A model generated the notes under the pieces. The model was not told the DNA's origin, ran no database searches, and saw nothing but the letters and a program-made list of their open reading frames with translations. From NCBI GenBank assembly GCA_016788375.1, contig JAEUSI010000003.1:29312-93311 (forward strand): 64,000 nucleotides of DNA, in the 5' to 3' direction. Each line of letters opens with the position of its first letter. Position 1 is the stretch's first letter. The stretch is from Ignavibacteria bacterium. Its GTDB lineage: Bacteria; Bacteroidota; Ignavibacteria; Tepidaquicellales; Tepidaquicellaceae. The position numbers and the translations under genes were made by a program. Positions 1 to 8,602 of this stretch are shown piece after piece.

Positions 1-286
1 TCGGAACAGACTGTCCGGTTTCATACCATGATGATGATATGTAATGATGTGCTCCCGGAAAAATCACAAGCACTTCGCCGCTGATGTTTTTCCATTGTTC
101 GTTTGCTTTTGATATATGGCAGTATAAAGTCCCGTAAACGGAATCTTTTTTATCTAACAGAACAGGAAGGTGGGTTGCATTGATTTTATCTCCGTTTATC
201 GTAACAAGAATTGCGAAACTGTTCGACTCCATGAAACCATGAATCTCGCTATTGTCTTCAATCAGAGTATGCTTCGGAATATACAT
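1..286 (-). CDS. PaiB-family FMN-binding protein, 3' end cut off
   Basis: This is an open frame from an ATG at 286 that runs off the left edge, so only the first 95 residues are visible. The product begins MYIPKHTLIED, followed by an E-x-N-S-F-A-I-L-V-T stretch, a T-H-L-P-V-L-L-D segment and a G-A-H-H-Y-I-S-S-S-W-Y segment. These are the usual N-terminal blocks of the PaiB / FMN-binding negative transcriptional regulator family, which has a flavin-reductase-like split barrel. In Bacillus, PaiB is linked to repression of sporulation and degradative enzymes; in other bacteria the role is mostly unproven and it may be a pyridoxamine-oxidase-like flavoprotein. It starts 9 bases after the methyltransferase stop, so the two may be co-transcribed. 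Confidence 0.82.
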   Translation of the reverse strand, partial: MYIPKHTLIEDNSEIHGFMESNSFAILVTINGDKINATHLPVLLDKKDSVYGTLYCHISKANEQWKNISGEVLVIFPGAHHYISSSWYETGQSVP

Positions 287-295
287 ATTGAAGTG

Positions 296-1102
296 TTATT
301 TTTTTTCGGCAACGAGCAGTATGCCTGTTCCCTCTTTGTTATCCGTATGCACATCAAGCCACATGAGTATAAGCACAAACCACAGAGTAAACAGATAATA
401 CAATGGAAGAAGAAGTATGAATATTTTCGATACTCCCGCGATTAAGATCGGATATTTGATGCCGAACCTCCACGATATTGTTCCGTATTTTCCGTAAGCA
501 TAACTGAAGTCCGTAACTTCCAGCCCGGCTTTCTTTATTTTTTCCGTAATCTCTTCCTTCGAATAACCTATTCTCGCATGCTCTTCAATAAAGCTTTCAT
601 CATCTTCGGAATGAGCATCACTTCCTCCGAGATTTGAAGGAGTATTTACAAGGAGTTTTCCTCCTTTTTTAAGCGCGTTTGAAAAGTTTTTAAAGACAAG
701 TTCATCTTCATGTATATGCTCCATCACATCAACACAAAGTATAAAATCGAATTTATCCCTGTATTCAATTTTTGTAAGATCGGCTGTTTCAAACTTTACA
801 TTTTCATATCCGCACTTTGAGAAAAAATTCCTGCAGTCTGAAACCTGCTCCTCTTTCACATCAGCCGCAAGTATATCCGATCCGGGAAATCTCTTTGCAA
901 GAAAATATGTGTACTGACCGAATCCCATTCCCGCATCGAAAATTTTCATTACCGTTTTCTCCGGATAAAGCTCTCTGACTTTCTTTCTGACATGCCATGA
1001 CCGGAGAAACATAAGGTCAAGCAGAAAGTAAAATATTTTTCTCAGAAATTTACTTCCGGATACTGCATCGCCGAAAACTTTTTTTACCGGATCATATTTC
1101 AT
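296..1102 (-). CDS. class I SAM-dependent methyltransferase with hydrophobic C-terminal segment
   Basis: 268 residues. The SAM-binding motif I reads D-A-G-M-G-F-G-Q-Y (residues 56-64), an acidic residue follows at the end of strand 2 (D81), and there is a D-F-I-L-C-V-D-V-M-E-H-I motif of the methyltransferase 11/UbiE-like fold. Residues about 213-250 are strongly hydrophobic, which suggests membrane attachment, unusual for a soluble methyltransferase but common for enzymes acting on lipid-linked or quinone substrates. It lies downstream of two glycosyltransferases on the same strand (46-base gap), so modification of a glycan or glycolipid is plausible but not shown. The substrate is unknown. 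Confidence 0.85.
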   Translation of the reverse strand: MKYDPVKKVFGDAVSGSKFLRKIFYFLLDLMFLRSWHVRKKVRELYPEKTVMKIFDAGMGFGQYTYFLAKRFPGSDILAADVKEEQVSDCRNFFSKCGYENVKFETADLTKIEYRDKFDFILCVDVMEHIHEDELVFKNFSNALKKGGKLLVNTPSNLGGSDAHSEDDESFIEEHARIGYSKEEITEKIKKAGLEVTDFSYAYGKYGTISWRFGIKYPILIAGVSKIFILLLPLYYLFTLWFVLILMWLDVHTDNKEGTGILLVAEKK

Positions 1103-1148
1103 TTGTTTACTCTCTGTTTTTAACTTTACTTTTTTCTGATTATATAAA

Positions 1149-2303
1149 TCAGCTGTTTTCTTTCACCATTGATTCCAAAGTCTCCGTGAACTTTTCCCAG
1201 GAATACTTTTCCTTTTCTCTCGAAGCATTTTCGGAAAATTTTTCTTCGAGATTATTTTCATAAAACTTAATCACGGCTTCCGATATTTCCTCCGGAGATT
1301 CCGGTTTTATAAGCAATCCGGTTTCATTGTCAGTTACTGCTTCAGACAGACCCCCGACATCAGTCGCTATCACCGGCTTGTCATAAAAATATGCAATCTG
1401 AATAATCCCGCTTTGTGTTGCATCCGAATAAGGCAGAACAACAGTATCGCATGCCGAAAAAAAGTATTTTACTTTCCCGTCCGGAACAAAATCAGATATT
1501 ATTTTTATGTCGTCATCAAGTTTTAAACCGCTGATCTGTTCCCTGTACTTCGTTTCATCTTCATAAAATTCTCCTACAACAAGAAGTTTCAGACTGACTT
1601 TCTTCAGAATTTCAGGCATTGAATCAATAAGATACTTCAGTCCTTTATACTTCCTTATATATCCGAAAAACAAAATCACTTTCTCATTTCTTAAGTCTAT
1701 CCCGTATTCTTTATTAATGAATTCCTTCGCTTCTTTTTTCGGAGTTTTTTCACCGAATATATTGTAAACCGGATGCGGTATAAGTTTAAAAGGTTTTTCC
1801 CTGTTGAATTTTTTCAGATCGCTTTCAACGGTTTTTGACATCACAACGAAATAATCCGCCTGTGAAAAAGCCAGTCTTGTAAAAAAACTGTCGCCGGTTC
1901 TCTTTTCGTGCGGAATTACATTATCACAGATAAATAGAACTTTCGGTTTCGAAAACAACTTCGCAACAAATGAAATAGCCGCAAAGCAAGGAGCAAAGTA
2001 CGGCAGCCAGAATTTAAAAATAATCAGATCCGGTTTCTCTCCGGATATTTTAATTCCTGTGCTGATCCAGTTAAACGGATTTACTGAGTCAACCGAAATG
2101 ATATTTTTATTGTCAGGAATTTTTATTGTCGGCTCGCCCTGCTCATACTGCGTTTTTCCCGGAAAAAGAAATTCCGGATACTGTCTTTTGAAAGAATACA
2201 TTATTACATCGTTTCCTGCGGAAAAATATTTGAACAAAAGCGCATTGTACTGTGCAATTCCTCCCCGCATAGGATAAGCTGTTCCGACAATAACTATTTT
2301 CAT
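1149..2303 (-). CDS. glycosyltransferase family 4
   Basis: 384 residues from the ATG at 2303. A longer reading to 2348 is possible but overlaps the upstream GT9 gene, and the protein only begins to look like a GT4 at MKIVIVGTAYPMRGG. The N-terminal domain has the G-G-I-A-Q-Y-N acceptor-side loop. The C-terminal GT-B domain has V-I-L-F-F-G-Y-I-R-K-Y-K-G-L-K-Y-L-I and the nucleotide-sugar block around S-G-I-I-Q-I-A-Y then P-V-I-A-T-D-V-G-G-L. Enzymes of this type retain anomeric configuration and build LPS or capsule chains in the cytoplasm. The start lies 10 bases after the GT9 stop, consistent with one transcript. Donor and acceptor sugars cannot be read from sequence. Confidence 0.9.
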   Translation of the reverse strand: MKIVIVGTAYPMRGGIAQYNALLFKYFSAGNDVIMYSFKRQYPEFLFPGKTQYEQGEPTIKIPDNKNIISVDSVNPFNWISTGIKISGEKPDLIIFKFWLPYFAPCFAAISFVAKLFSKPKVLFICDNVIPHEKRTGDSFFTRLAFSQADYFVVMSKTVESDLKKFNREKPFKLIPHPVYNIFGEKTPKKEAKEFINKEYGIDLRNEKVILFFGYIRKYKGLKYLIDSMPEILKKVSLKLLVVGEFYEDETKYREQISGLKLDDDIKIISDFVPDGKVKYFFSACDTVVLPYSDATQSGIIQIAYFYDKPVIATDVGGLSEAVTDNETGLLIKPESPEEISEAVIKFYENNLEEKFSENASREKEKYSWEKFTETLESMVKENS

Positions 2304-2313
2304 TTGCTCAAAA

Positions 2314-3405
2314 TTATGAAAGCTGTCTGATGCAGGCTTTATATACATCTTCCGGCGTCAGAAAGTCCATGCACTTGTAATCCGGATTAATGCACTTTGG
2401 CCTGAAATAGCATTTGCATTCCTTCTGCGGCTGAACGATCTCGCCGTTGCCGTATAAATCAAACTCATCCGGATTGAAAATATTATTCATAAGCACGAGC
2501 TTTCTTTGCATTGCAATTGCAATATGCATGCTCATCGTCACCTGTGACACTATCACATCACACCTGCTAACAAGATTAATGAATGTCTTTAAATCAAAGA
2601 CACCGAAGTATTCAGCTCCCGTTGATTCTTTCAGAAAAATATTCTTATTGTCTTCTCCCGGACCGCCGAGAAGCAATACTTCATAGTTTTCGCTTTTCAG
2701 TTTTTTTATAAGCTCAATCCAGTATTCATCTCTCCACAGTCTTGAAGTCCATCTCTCGCCGCAGCCCGTATTCAGTCCTATGACTTTTTTATTGAAATCT
2801 ATTTCCCAGTTCCTGTCAAAGGATTTATCAGTGTCAAGAAGATACTTTTCATTTCTGAATTCATATCCGCATATCTCAAAAATTTCCTGCATGTAATTAA
2901 GTTTGTTCGCTTTTGAAACCTGATCAAATATTCCGGTAAGATACTTTTTCTCTGCGCTTTTTCCGCATGGATAACATACTCCGTCTTTAAGTGTATACCC
3001 CAGTTTTTTACCTGCGGATATTCTGTCCGTGAGACTTATCGCTTCATAATCCTTGTCAAGATTTATTACAAGATCGAATTTTACTGATTCAAGAAATGAA
3101 ACAGAAGGAAGACTGTAGGTGAGAATTTCATCGGCTTTTGGGTTTGTCTGCGACGGTACGAGTTCGGGTGAATTTGTAAGCCAGTATATTTTTGATTCGG
3201 GAAATTCTTTTTTCAGAGGATGCAAAAGCGGTGTGGTTCTGATAACATCCCCGGCTGCACCGAGTTTAATAATCAGAATCTTCTGTTTTGTTTTGTCATA
3301 ATATGAGCAGTCATTACACATTACACCGTAATCCTTGTTCGGTCTGCACGGAATATGACCTCTGAAATGCCTGCAGTCAGTCTTTACATCTGATAATTTT
3401 AACAT
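2314..3405 (-). CDS. glycosyltransferase family 9 (heptosyltransferase-like)
   Basis: 363 residues. After about 40 residues the protein enters the GT9 fold with K-I-L-I-I-K-L-G-A-A-G-D-V-I-R-T-T-P, the standard ADP-heptose:LPS heptosyltransferase opening, and later N-T-G-C-G-E-R-W-T-S-R-L-W and L-L-G-G-P-G-E-D, which match the GT9 donor site. Cysteines cluster at both ends: C11, C20, C30 and C33 before the GT9 fold, and four or more in the last 45 residues (C-K-C, P-K-C, Y-K-C). Such clusters suggest a metal site or a subfamily-specific structural element. It is the first gene of the minus-strand group that continues with GT4 and a methyltransferase. The exact sugar transferred is unknown. 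Confidence 0.88.
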   Translation of the reverse strand: MLKLSDVKTDCRHFRGHIPCRPNKDYGVMCNDCSYYDKTKQKILIIKLGAAGDVIRTTPLLHPLKKEFPESKIYWLTNSPELVPSQTNPKADEILTYSLPSVSFLESVKFDLVINLDKDYEAISLTDRISAGKKLGYTLKDGVCYPCGKSAEKKYLTGIFDQVSKANKLNYMQEIFEICGYEFRNEKYLLDTDKSFDRNWEIDFNKKVIGLNTGCGERWTSRLWRDEYWIELIKKLKSENYEVLLLGGPGEDNKNIFLKESTGAEYFGVFDLKTFINLVSRCDVIVSQVTMSMHIAIAMQRKLVLMNNIFNPDEFDLYGNGEIVQPQKECKCYFRPKCINPDYKCMDFLTPEDVYKACIRQLS

Positions 3406-3602
3406 TTTAATAATAGAGTCGTGAAAAAGTGTGAAATTTAATCATTAAATATAAAATTATTAAGTTTTAATTGTAATACATTTCACCGTTAACCCGGGAG
3501 AATCCTGTCTGAATAATAATTATTTTTTGAACCGGGAATAAATTCTTGTTTTGTAACGGCAGGTTAATTCTCAATAAGATATGCTTTTAAACTGAAATCA
3601 GT

Positions 3603-4103
3603 TTACTGTCTCCCGAAGTCATCTTCAATTCTTCTTATGTCATCTTCATCGGACGGATTACCGGGAAATTTATGTATCCAGATTTCTGCAACGATTCCCC
3701 AGTCATCAAGACCTGCGAGCCTGTGCCTTGTTCCAAGTTCCATTTCGACAATATCATTATCATTATATACTGACATTTCCTTCGGCTGTTCATCCGTCAG
3801 ACTTGTATAAATTCCTACCGGTCCCTTAACAACTCTCCATAATTCCGAGCGTCTTTCATGAGACTGCCAGGAAAGTTTTTTTCCGGGTTCGACAATAAGA
3901 ATTTTCGGACTTACATTCAGTTTCAATACATCATAAGAAAGCTCCACTCCCGAAAAATATATTCTCATAAAATCCTTCAGGCTTCTGTTGTCAATTTTAA
4001 AAAACCCTCCCCACGGTCTTTCGAAATCTTCCCCTGAAATCAGAATATTTTTATTTTCAAGTTCTTTTCTTACGTCTGAAGAAATCTGCTCTTTTGAAAT
4101 CAC
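3603..4103 (-). CDS. mannose-6-phosphate isomerase-like cupin
   Basis: 166 residues, a single cupin domain. It has the R-P-W-G-G-F-F-K-I-D opening, the metal-site block S-W-Q-S-H-E-R-R-S-E-L-W-R-V-V-K-G, and the terminal D-I-R-R-I-E-D-D-F-G-R, all typical of the C-terminal isomerase domain of type II phosphomannose isomerases (ManC-like). No GDP-mannose pyrophosphorylase domain is attached, so it is a free-standing cupin. In this setting it may supply or epimerise a sugar phosphate for the neighbouring glycosyltransferases. The free-standing form can also be a sugar isomerase of other specificity. About 200 bases separate it from the GT9 gene. Confidence 0.82.
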   Translation of the reverse strand: MISKEQISSDVRKELENKNILISGEDFERPWGGFFKIDNRSLKDFMRIYFSGVELSYDVLKLNVSPKILIVEPGKKLSWQSHERRSELWRVVKGPVGIYTSLTDEQPKEMSVYNDNDIVEMELGTRHRLAGLDDWGIVAEIWIHKFPGNPSDEDDIRRIEDDFGRQ

Positions 4104-4127
4104 TTTTATATTTGTTTATTAACAGGT

Positions 4128-5333
4128 TTAATCAAAACATTTTTTCAGAATCTTTTCCGCTATAGTCTTTCCAATGGAAAAACAGGAAGTTGCCGCCGGT
4201 GACGGAGCATTGCACACATTGATAAAGTTTCCGTTTTCGACGAACATAAAATCGTCGATTAGTTTTCCTCCCGAATCACATGCCTGGGCTCTTACACCTG
4301 AGCCTCCTTTTTCAATATCATCTGATTTAATTGCCGGTATCAGCTTCTGCAGGGAATTAACGAATTCATTTTTTGAAAAAGATCTTCTGAATTCATAAAA
4401 TCCCGTCTTCCAGTATTTTGCGGCAACTTTATGAAATCCGGTATAACTCAGAGTATTCAGGGTTTCGCTTAAACTGAAATCGCTTTTAACGTAACCTTCC
4501 TTTTTAAATGCAAGCACGGCATTCGGTCCGGCTTCTATCATTCCGTCAATCCTTCTTGTAAAATGAACTCCTAAGAACGGAAATTCAGGATCAGGCACCG
4601 GATAAATAAGATTTTTTACAAGATGCCTGGCGGAATCTTTGAGTTTATAATATTCGCCTCTGAACGGAATAATCCGGAAGTCAGTCTCTGAACCGGTCAT
4701 CTGAGCAATTTTATCCGAATAAAGACCTGCGCATCCGATAACGGCTTTTGATGAATATTTATTTTTTCTAGTAGCTATAACAGGTTCTGTATCTGACGAA
4801 TTTATTGAGATTACTTCTTCTCCGAATCTGACTTCTGAACCGGCTGATTTTAATTTCTCATAAATTTTTTCCGAAACAGCTTTATAATCAACAATACCGG
4901 TCTGAGGAACATAAATTCCCTGTATTCCCGCGGCTTCCGGTTCGTGTTCTTTTATTTCATCTGCTGAAATAAGTTTTGTACCTGACAGTCCGTTGGCAAT
5001 TCCCCTTTCATACAAAGTCTTCAGCGGCGGAATTTCTTTCTCCTGCGTTGCTACAATAATCTTTCCGCAGATATCATAAGGAATATTATTTTCATCGCAA
5101 AATTCAAGCAGCATATTGTAACCCGTGATGCAATTAACCGCTTTCAGACTTCCGGGTTTGTAATAAATTCCGGAATGAATCACTCCGCTGTTATGTCCAG
5201 TCTGATGAAATGCGACACCGTTTTCCTTTTCAAGAATGCAGATTTTCATCGAAGGGTTGAACTCAAGAAGCTTGTATGCTGTTGCAAGACCGATTATTCC
5301 CGCTCCGATAACCGTAACGTCGTAATTATCCAA
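4128..5333 (-). CDS. lhgO: L-2-hydroxyglutarate oxidase
   Basis: 401 residues, an FAD-dependent DAO-family oxidoreductase. The dinucleotide-binding G-A-G-I-I-G lies at residues 10-15, followed by C-I-L-E-K-E and then the family marker H-Q-T-G-H-N-S-G-V-I-H-S-G-I-Y-Y. The C-terminus has a G-G-S-G-V-R-A-Q block and an S-P-A-A-T-S segment. LhgO oxidises L-2-hydroxyglutarate, a by-product of side reactions of malate and lactate dehydrogenases, to 2-oxoglutarate and passes electrons to the membrane quinone pool. It ends 24 bases before the cupin gene on the same strand and is divergent from the aldehyde dehydrogenase. The link to the sugar genes is positional only. Confidence 0.93.
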   Translation of the reverse strand: MDNYDVTVIGAGIIGLATAYKLLEFNPSMKICILEKENGVAFHQTGHNSGVIHSGIYYKPGSLKAVNCITGYNMLLEFCDENNIPYDICGKIIVATQEKEIPPLKTLYERGIANGLSGTKLISADEIKEHEPEAAGIQGIYVPQTGIVDYKAVSEKIYEKLKSAGSEVRFGEEVISINSSDTEPVIATRKNKYSSKAVIGCAGLYSDKIAQMTGSETDFRIIPFRGEYYKLKDSARHLVKNLIYPVPDPEFPFLGVHFTRRIDGMIEAGPNAVLAFKKEGYVKSDFSLSETLNTLSYTGFHKVAAKYWKTGFYEFRRSFSKNEFVNSLQKLIPAIKSDDIEKGGSGVRAQACDSGGKLIDDFMFVENGNFINVCNAPSPAATSCFSIGKTIAEKILKKCFD

Positions 5334-5652
5334 ATAGAAATTTTTTTACAAAATACGAAACCTGATTTTAAAATTATACAGTTGAGATAATAAATGTTTG
5401 TCAGTTGATTCGAAATGTTTGCAAATTTATACGACTGTAAAGCAGATTCAAAGCCTGAAAATTTTTTTATTGAAACTCATTTCCATTCTTGTCCTGAATA
5501 TTTTAAAACTGTAGAAAAATTTTAGATATTTACTTAAAAACGAACTTTGTTAAAATCTCCTGCCCCAGCATCCAAAATTCAATTTTTATAAAGCAAATGA
5601 ATGAGTATTTTACATAACATAAAAATTTTAAACCACAGGAGAAAAATATAAC
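5334..5652. promoter_or_regulatory. divergent intergenic region between lhgO and aldehyde dehydrogenase
   Basis: These 319 AT-rich bases separate two divergent genes, so promoters for both must lie here. I see no clear -35/-10 pair or operator palindrome. A good purine-rich ribosome site (AGGAG at about 5638-5642) sits 11 bases before the aldehyde dehydrogenase ATG. Open frames across it are not protein-like. Confidence 0.45.
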
Positions 5653-7167
5653 ATGGCGGAAAAATTCAACAATCTCATTAACGGCGTATGGAAAGATTCG
5701 AAAAGCGGAAAGACTTTTGAAAACCGAAATCCGGCAAAATGGGAAGAGGATCTGATCGGCATATTTCCTTCGTCGGATAAGGATGACGTATACGAAGCTG
5801 TAGCAGCTGCAAAAGCTGCATTTGAAAAATGGAGGCTTGTTCCCGCACCGAAAAGAGGCGATATTCTTAAACTTGTCGGAGATAAAATGCATGAAAGAAA
5901 AGACGAGATTGCATATGAAATGACGCGAGAAATGGGAAAAGTTTTTGCCGAGACAAAAGGCGATGTGCAGGAAGGAATTGATACAGCTTATTATGCTGCT
6001 TCGGAAGGAAGGAGACTGTTCGGATTTAATGCTCCGAGCGAACTTCCGAATAAAATGAATTTAAGTTTCAGGGTTCCGATAGGAGTCGGAGGATTTATTA
6101 CGCCGTGGAATTTTCCGATGGCGATCCCGACATGGAAAATGTTTCCCGCACTTGTCTGCGGAAATACCTGCGTTTTCAAACCGGCCGAACTTACTCCGAA
6201 AACCGCAACAATACTTGTTGAAATAATCGACGCTGCAATGAGAGAAGAGCTCGGAAAGGATTATATTCCGGGCGTGATAAATATTGTTCACGGAAAAGGA
6301 AGAATAGTCGGGGAAGCTATGATTGCGCATACTGATGTTGACCTGATTTCATTTACCGGATCTACTGAAGTCGGAAAAAGAATAAATGAAGTTGCCGGCG
6401 GATCCCTGAAAAGGGTTTCGCTTGAACTCGGAGGAAAGAATGCGCAGATAGTAATGAACGACGCTGATCAGGAACTTGCGCTCGAAGCAGTTCTCTGGGG
6501 AGCGTTTGGCACTACTGGCCAGAGATGCACGGCTACTTCAAGACTTATTCTTCACAAAGATATTTACGATGAATTCATTGCTAAATTAGTTGCCAGAGTA
6601 AATAAACTAAAGCTCGGTTACGGAAATGACAAAGGAGTTGATGTAGGACCTTGTGTCAGCGAATCGCAGCGGGAAACAGTAAACGATTATGTTAAAATCG
6701 GAAAAGAAGAAGACAAGGCGACACTGGCTGCCGGAGGAGATTATGCAAAAGAAGGCGAACTTTCCAAAGGATGGTTTTACAAGCCGACAATATTCACGGA
6801 TGTAAAACCCGGAATGAGAATAGAGCAGGAAGAAATATTCGGACCGGTGCTTTCGGTAATAAAATGCAATGACCTTACCGATGCGATTAATATTTTAAAC
6901 GGAACTGCTTACGGATTGTCTTCAAGCATTTTTACAAAAAACATAAACGATGCTTTTACTGCGATAAGGGACATTAAAGCAGGAATTACATACATCAACG
7001 GCGCGACAATCGGCGCTGAAGCTCATATGCCTTTCGGCGGCGTAAAGCAGACTGGTAACGGTCACCGCGAAGGCGGATGGACTGTTTATGATTTTTACAC
7101 TGAATGGAAAGCAGTATATGTTGATTATTCAGGCAAGCTTCAGAGAGCGCAGATAGATAATTATTAA
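5653..7167 (+). CDS. NAD(P)-dependent aldehyde dehydrogenase
   Basis: 504 residues, full length for the ALDH superfamily. It has T-P-W-N-F-P-M-A (about residues 150-157), the cofactor-binding F-T-G-S-T-E-V-G (234-241), the general base E258 in L-E-L-G-G-K, and the catalytic cysteine C292 in G-Q-R-C-T-A-T. The C-terminal P-F-G-G-V-K-Q-T-G-N-G-H-R-E-G-G is closest to ALDH7 (alpha-aminoadipic semialdehyde dehydrogenase) and 2,5-dioxovalerate dehydrogenase types. The reaction is oxidation of an aldehyde to the acid in the cytoplasm. It stands alone, with a good ribosome site and its own upstream region. The substrate is undecided; lysine catabolism is one candidate. Confidence 0.92.
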   Translation: MAEKFNNLINGVWKDSKSGKTFENRNPAKWEEDLIGIFPSSDKDDVYEAVAAAKAAFEKWRLVPAPKRGDILKLVGDKMHERKDEIAYEMTREMGKVFAETKGDVQEGIDTAYYAASEGRRLFGFNAPSELPNKMNLSFRVPIGVGGFITPWNFPMAIPTWKMFPALVCGNTCVFKPAELTPKTATILVEIIDAAMREELGKDYIPGVINIVHGKGRIVGEAMIAHTDVDLISFTGSTEVGKRINEVAGGSLKRVSLELGGKNAQIVMNDADQELALEAVLWGAFGTTGQRCTATSRLILHKDIYDEFIAKLVARVNKLKLGYGNDKGVDVGPCVSESQRETVNDYVKIGKEEDKATLAAGGDYAKEGELSKGWFYKPTIFTDVKPGMRIEQEEIFGPVLSVIKCNDLTDAINILNGTAYGLSSSIFTKNINDAFTAIRDIKAGITYINGATIGAEAHMPFGGVKQTGNGHREGGWTVYDFYTEWKAVYVDYSGKLQRAQIDNY

Positions 7168-7170
7168 ATG

Positions 7171-7197
7171 TAATTTTCCGTCTTACACCGGAAATTA
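7171..7197 (+). terminator. candidate hairpin after aldehyde dehydrogenase
   Basis: TAATTTTCCG pairs with CGGAAATTA across an 8-base loop, with one bulged T. It lies just after the stop codon but lacks a clean T run, so it may be a weak terminator or an mRNA-stabilising hairpin. Confidence 0.35.
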
Positions 7198-7253
7198 TAC
7201 GGAACCGGACATTTTGTTTTCTTAGATTATTTTTAATTTTATTTTAAATAATC

Positions 7254-7718
7254 ATGAGAACAGTAAAAGTAATTTTTCCGGCTTTTTTAATGATGATTTC
7301 TGTCAGCTGCAGCAATGATGACAGCGAAACTGAAATTAACATTAAAAAGAATTACAGCGAAATTAAAGAAGATTCCGGTAGAGAAAGTACAAATGAAATT
7401 TCTTCTTCGGGAGAAAAAACCGGGTTAAAGATTATCAGGCCGGATGAAGTAAAATTTCACACGGGAGACTCGCTTATTGTGAGAGGTTATATAGCTGATA
7501 TATATTTAAGCGAAAAAGTTGCTTATCTGAATTTCGAAAACAGTTTTCCGAAAAATCTTTTTTCCTGCGTTGTTTTTGAAAATAAATTCCGGGAATTCGG
7601 AGACTTGTCTGTTTACAAGAATAAAAGAGCGGAAGTCCGGGGAAAAATCACGACTTATAAAAACAAATCCCAGATTATACTGACTTCAAAGGATCAAATT
7701 AAAATTATTCATGATTAA
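7254..7718 (+). CDS. putative lipoprotein with OB-fold-like domain
   Basis: 154 residues. The N-terminus is a hydrophobic signal ending in S-V-S-C-S at about residue 20, a plausible lipobox, followed by an acidic, serine-rich linker to about residue 60. The rest reads as alternating beta strands (D-S-L-I-V-R-G-Y-I-A-D-I-Y, K-V-A-Y-L-N-F-E, R-A-E-V-R-G-K-I-T, S-Q-I-I-L-T-S), the layout of a small OB-fold of the kind attached to secreted nucleases or nucleic-acid-binding proteins. It overlaps the start of era by 8 bases, so the two are translated from one message. Its function is unknown; the OB-fold call is from pattern only. Confidence 0.72.
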   Translation: MRTVKVIFPAFLMMISVSCSNDDSETEINIKKNYSEIKEDSGRESTNEISSSGEKTGLKIIRPDEVKFHTGDSLIVRGYIADIYLSEKVAYLNFENSFPKNLFSCVVFENKFREFGDLSVYKNKRAEVRGKITTYKNKSQIILTSKDQIKIIHD

Positions 7719-8598
7719 AAAATCAGGCTTTGCCGCTATATTCGGCAAACCGAATGCTGGAAAATCCACATTGCTGAATCACCTGCTGAAGTATAATCTC
7801 TCTGTCGTCAACAGGAAAGTTCAGACTACAAGAAATAAAATTCTCGGAATATTAACCGAAGAAAATTACCAGATAGTTTTCATTGACACGCCGGGCGAGC
7901 TTGAACCGAAGTATGAACTTCAGAATTTTATGCTTTCCGAAATAAAGTCTTCACTTGACGAAGCCGATGTTGTCATTCAGATTACTGATATTCTCAATAT
8001 AAATTTCGAAGAATTAAGGAAAACCGAAGACAGGTTCGGTGAACTGCTGAAAAACAAAAAAAGGATAATTGCGCTTAACAAAATTGATCTGATTAACAAA
8101 GATAAAATTCTCCCCGTTATTGAAAAACTTTCCGGGCTTTACATAAACTCAGACATTATACCTGTTTCAGCGCTTAAGAATGAAAATACCGGCGAGCTAC
8201 TGAATTTAATAGTAAAGTATCTGCCGGAAGGAGACTTTTTTTATGACAAGGATGAACTTACCGACAAGCCGGAAAAGTTTTTTGTAAGCGAGATTATACG
8301 GGAAAAGATACTAAGGTTTTATCACGAGGAAATTCCGTACAGCGTCATGGTTAATATTACGGAGTTTAAGGAAAGAAGCGAAATCCTCACTTATATTAAT
8401 GCGGATATTGTAGTCGAAAGAGAGACTCAGAAAATAATTATTATCGGAAAAAAAGGCGAAGGTCTTAAGCGAATAGGTGAAAAAGCAAGAATGGACATAG
8501 AGAATTTCCTGAATAAAAAAGTTTATCTTGATTTATTCGTCAAAGTAAGAAAAGACTGGCGCAATGATAAAAAGTTTATTAGAGAAAATTACGGATAG
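7711..8598 (+). CDS. era: GTPase Era
   Basis: 295 residues. The G1 loop G-K-P-N-A-G-K-S-T lies at residues 12-20, switch I contains the Era-type Q-T-T-R, G3 is D-T-P-G (59-62) and G4 is N-K-I-D (123-126). A C-terminal KH domain follows, with I-I-G-K-K-G-E-G-L-K-R-I-G. Era binds the 3' end of 16S rRNA and helps mature the 30S subunit. The length is normal for the family. It overlaps the preceding lipoprotein gene by 8 bases, an unusual partner, and no usual Era neighbours (ybeY, recO, rnc) are in sight. Confidence 0.97.
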   Translation: MIKKSGFAAIFGKPNAGKSTLLNHLLKYNLSVVNRKVQTTRNKILGILTEENYQIVFIDTPGELEPKYELQNFMLSEIKSSLDEADVVIQITDILNINFEELRKTEDRFGELLKNKKRIIALNKIDLINKDKILPVIEKLSGLYINSDIIPVSALKNENTGELLNLIVKYLPEGDFFYDKDELTDKPEKFFVSEIIREKILRFYHEEIPYSVMVNITEFKERSEILTYINADIVVERETQKIIIIGKKGEGLKRIGEKARMDIENFLNKKVYLDLFVKVRKDWRNDKKFIRENYG

Positions 8599-8602
8599 CT
8601 TT

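Noticed and set aside
170..445. 91-codon plus-strand frame at the left edge
   Set aside because: It lies over the PaiB-type gene and the methyltransferase end on the other strand, both with family motifs.
5334..5652. Riboswitch in the divergent region upstream of the aldehyde dehydrogenase
   Set aside because: I could not find a conserved aptamer pattern or an expression platform there.
5530..5892. 120-codon minus-strand frame
   Set aside because: It overlaps the start of the aldehyde dehydrogenase in another frame and is rich in cysteine and phenylalanine as shadow frames are.
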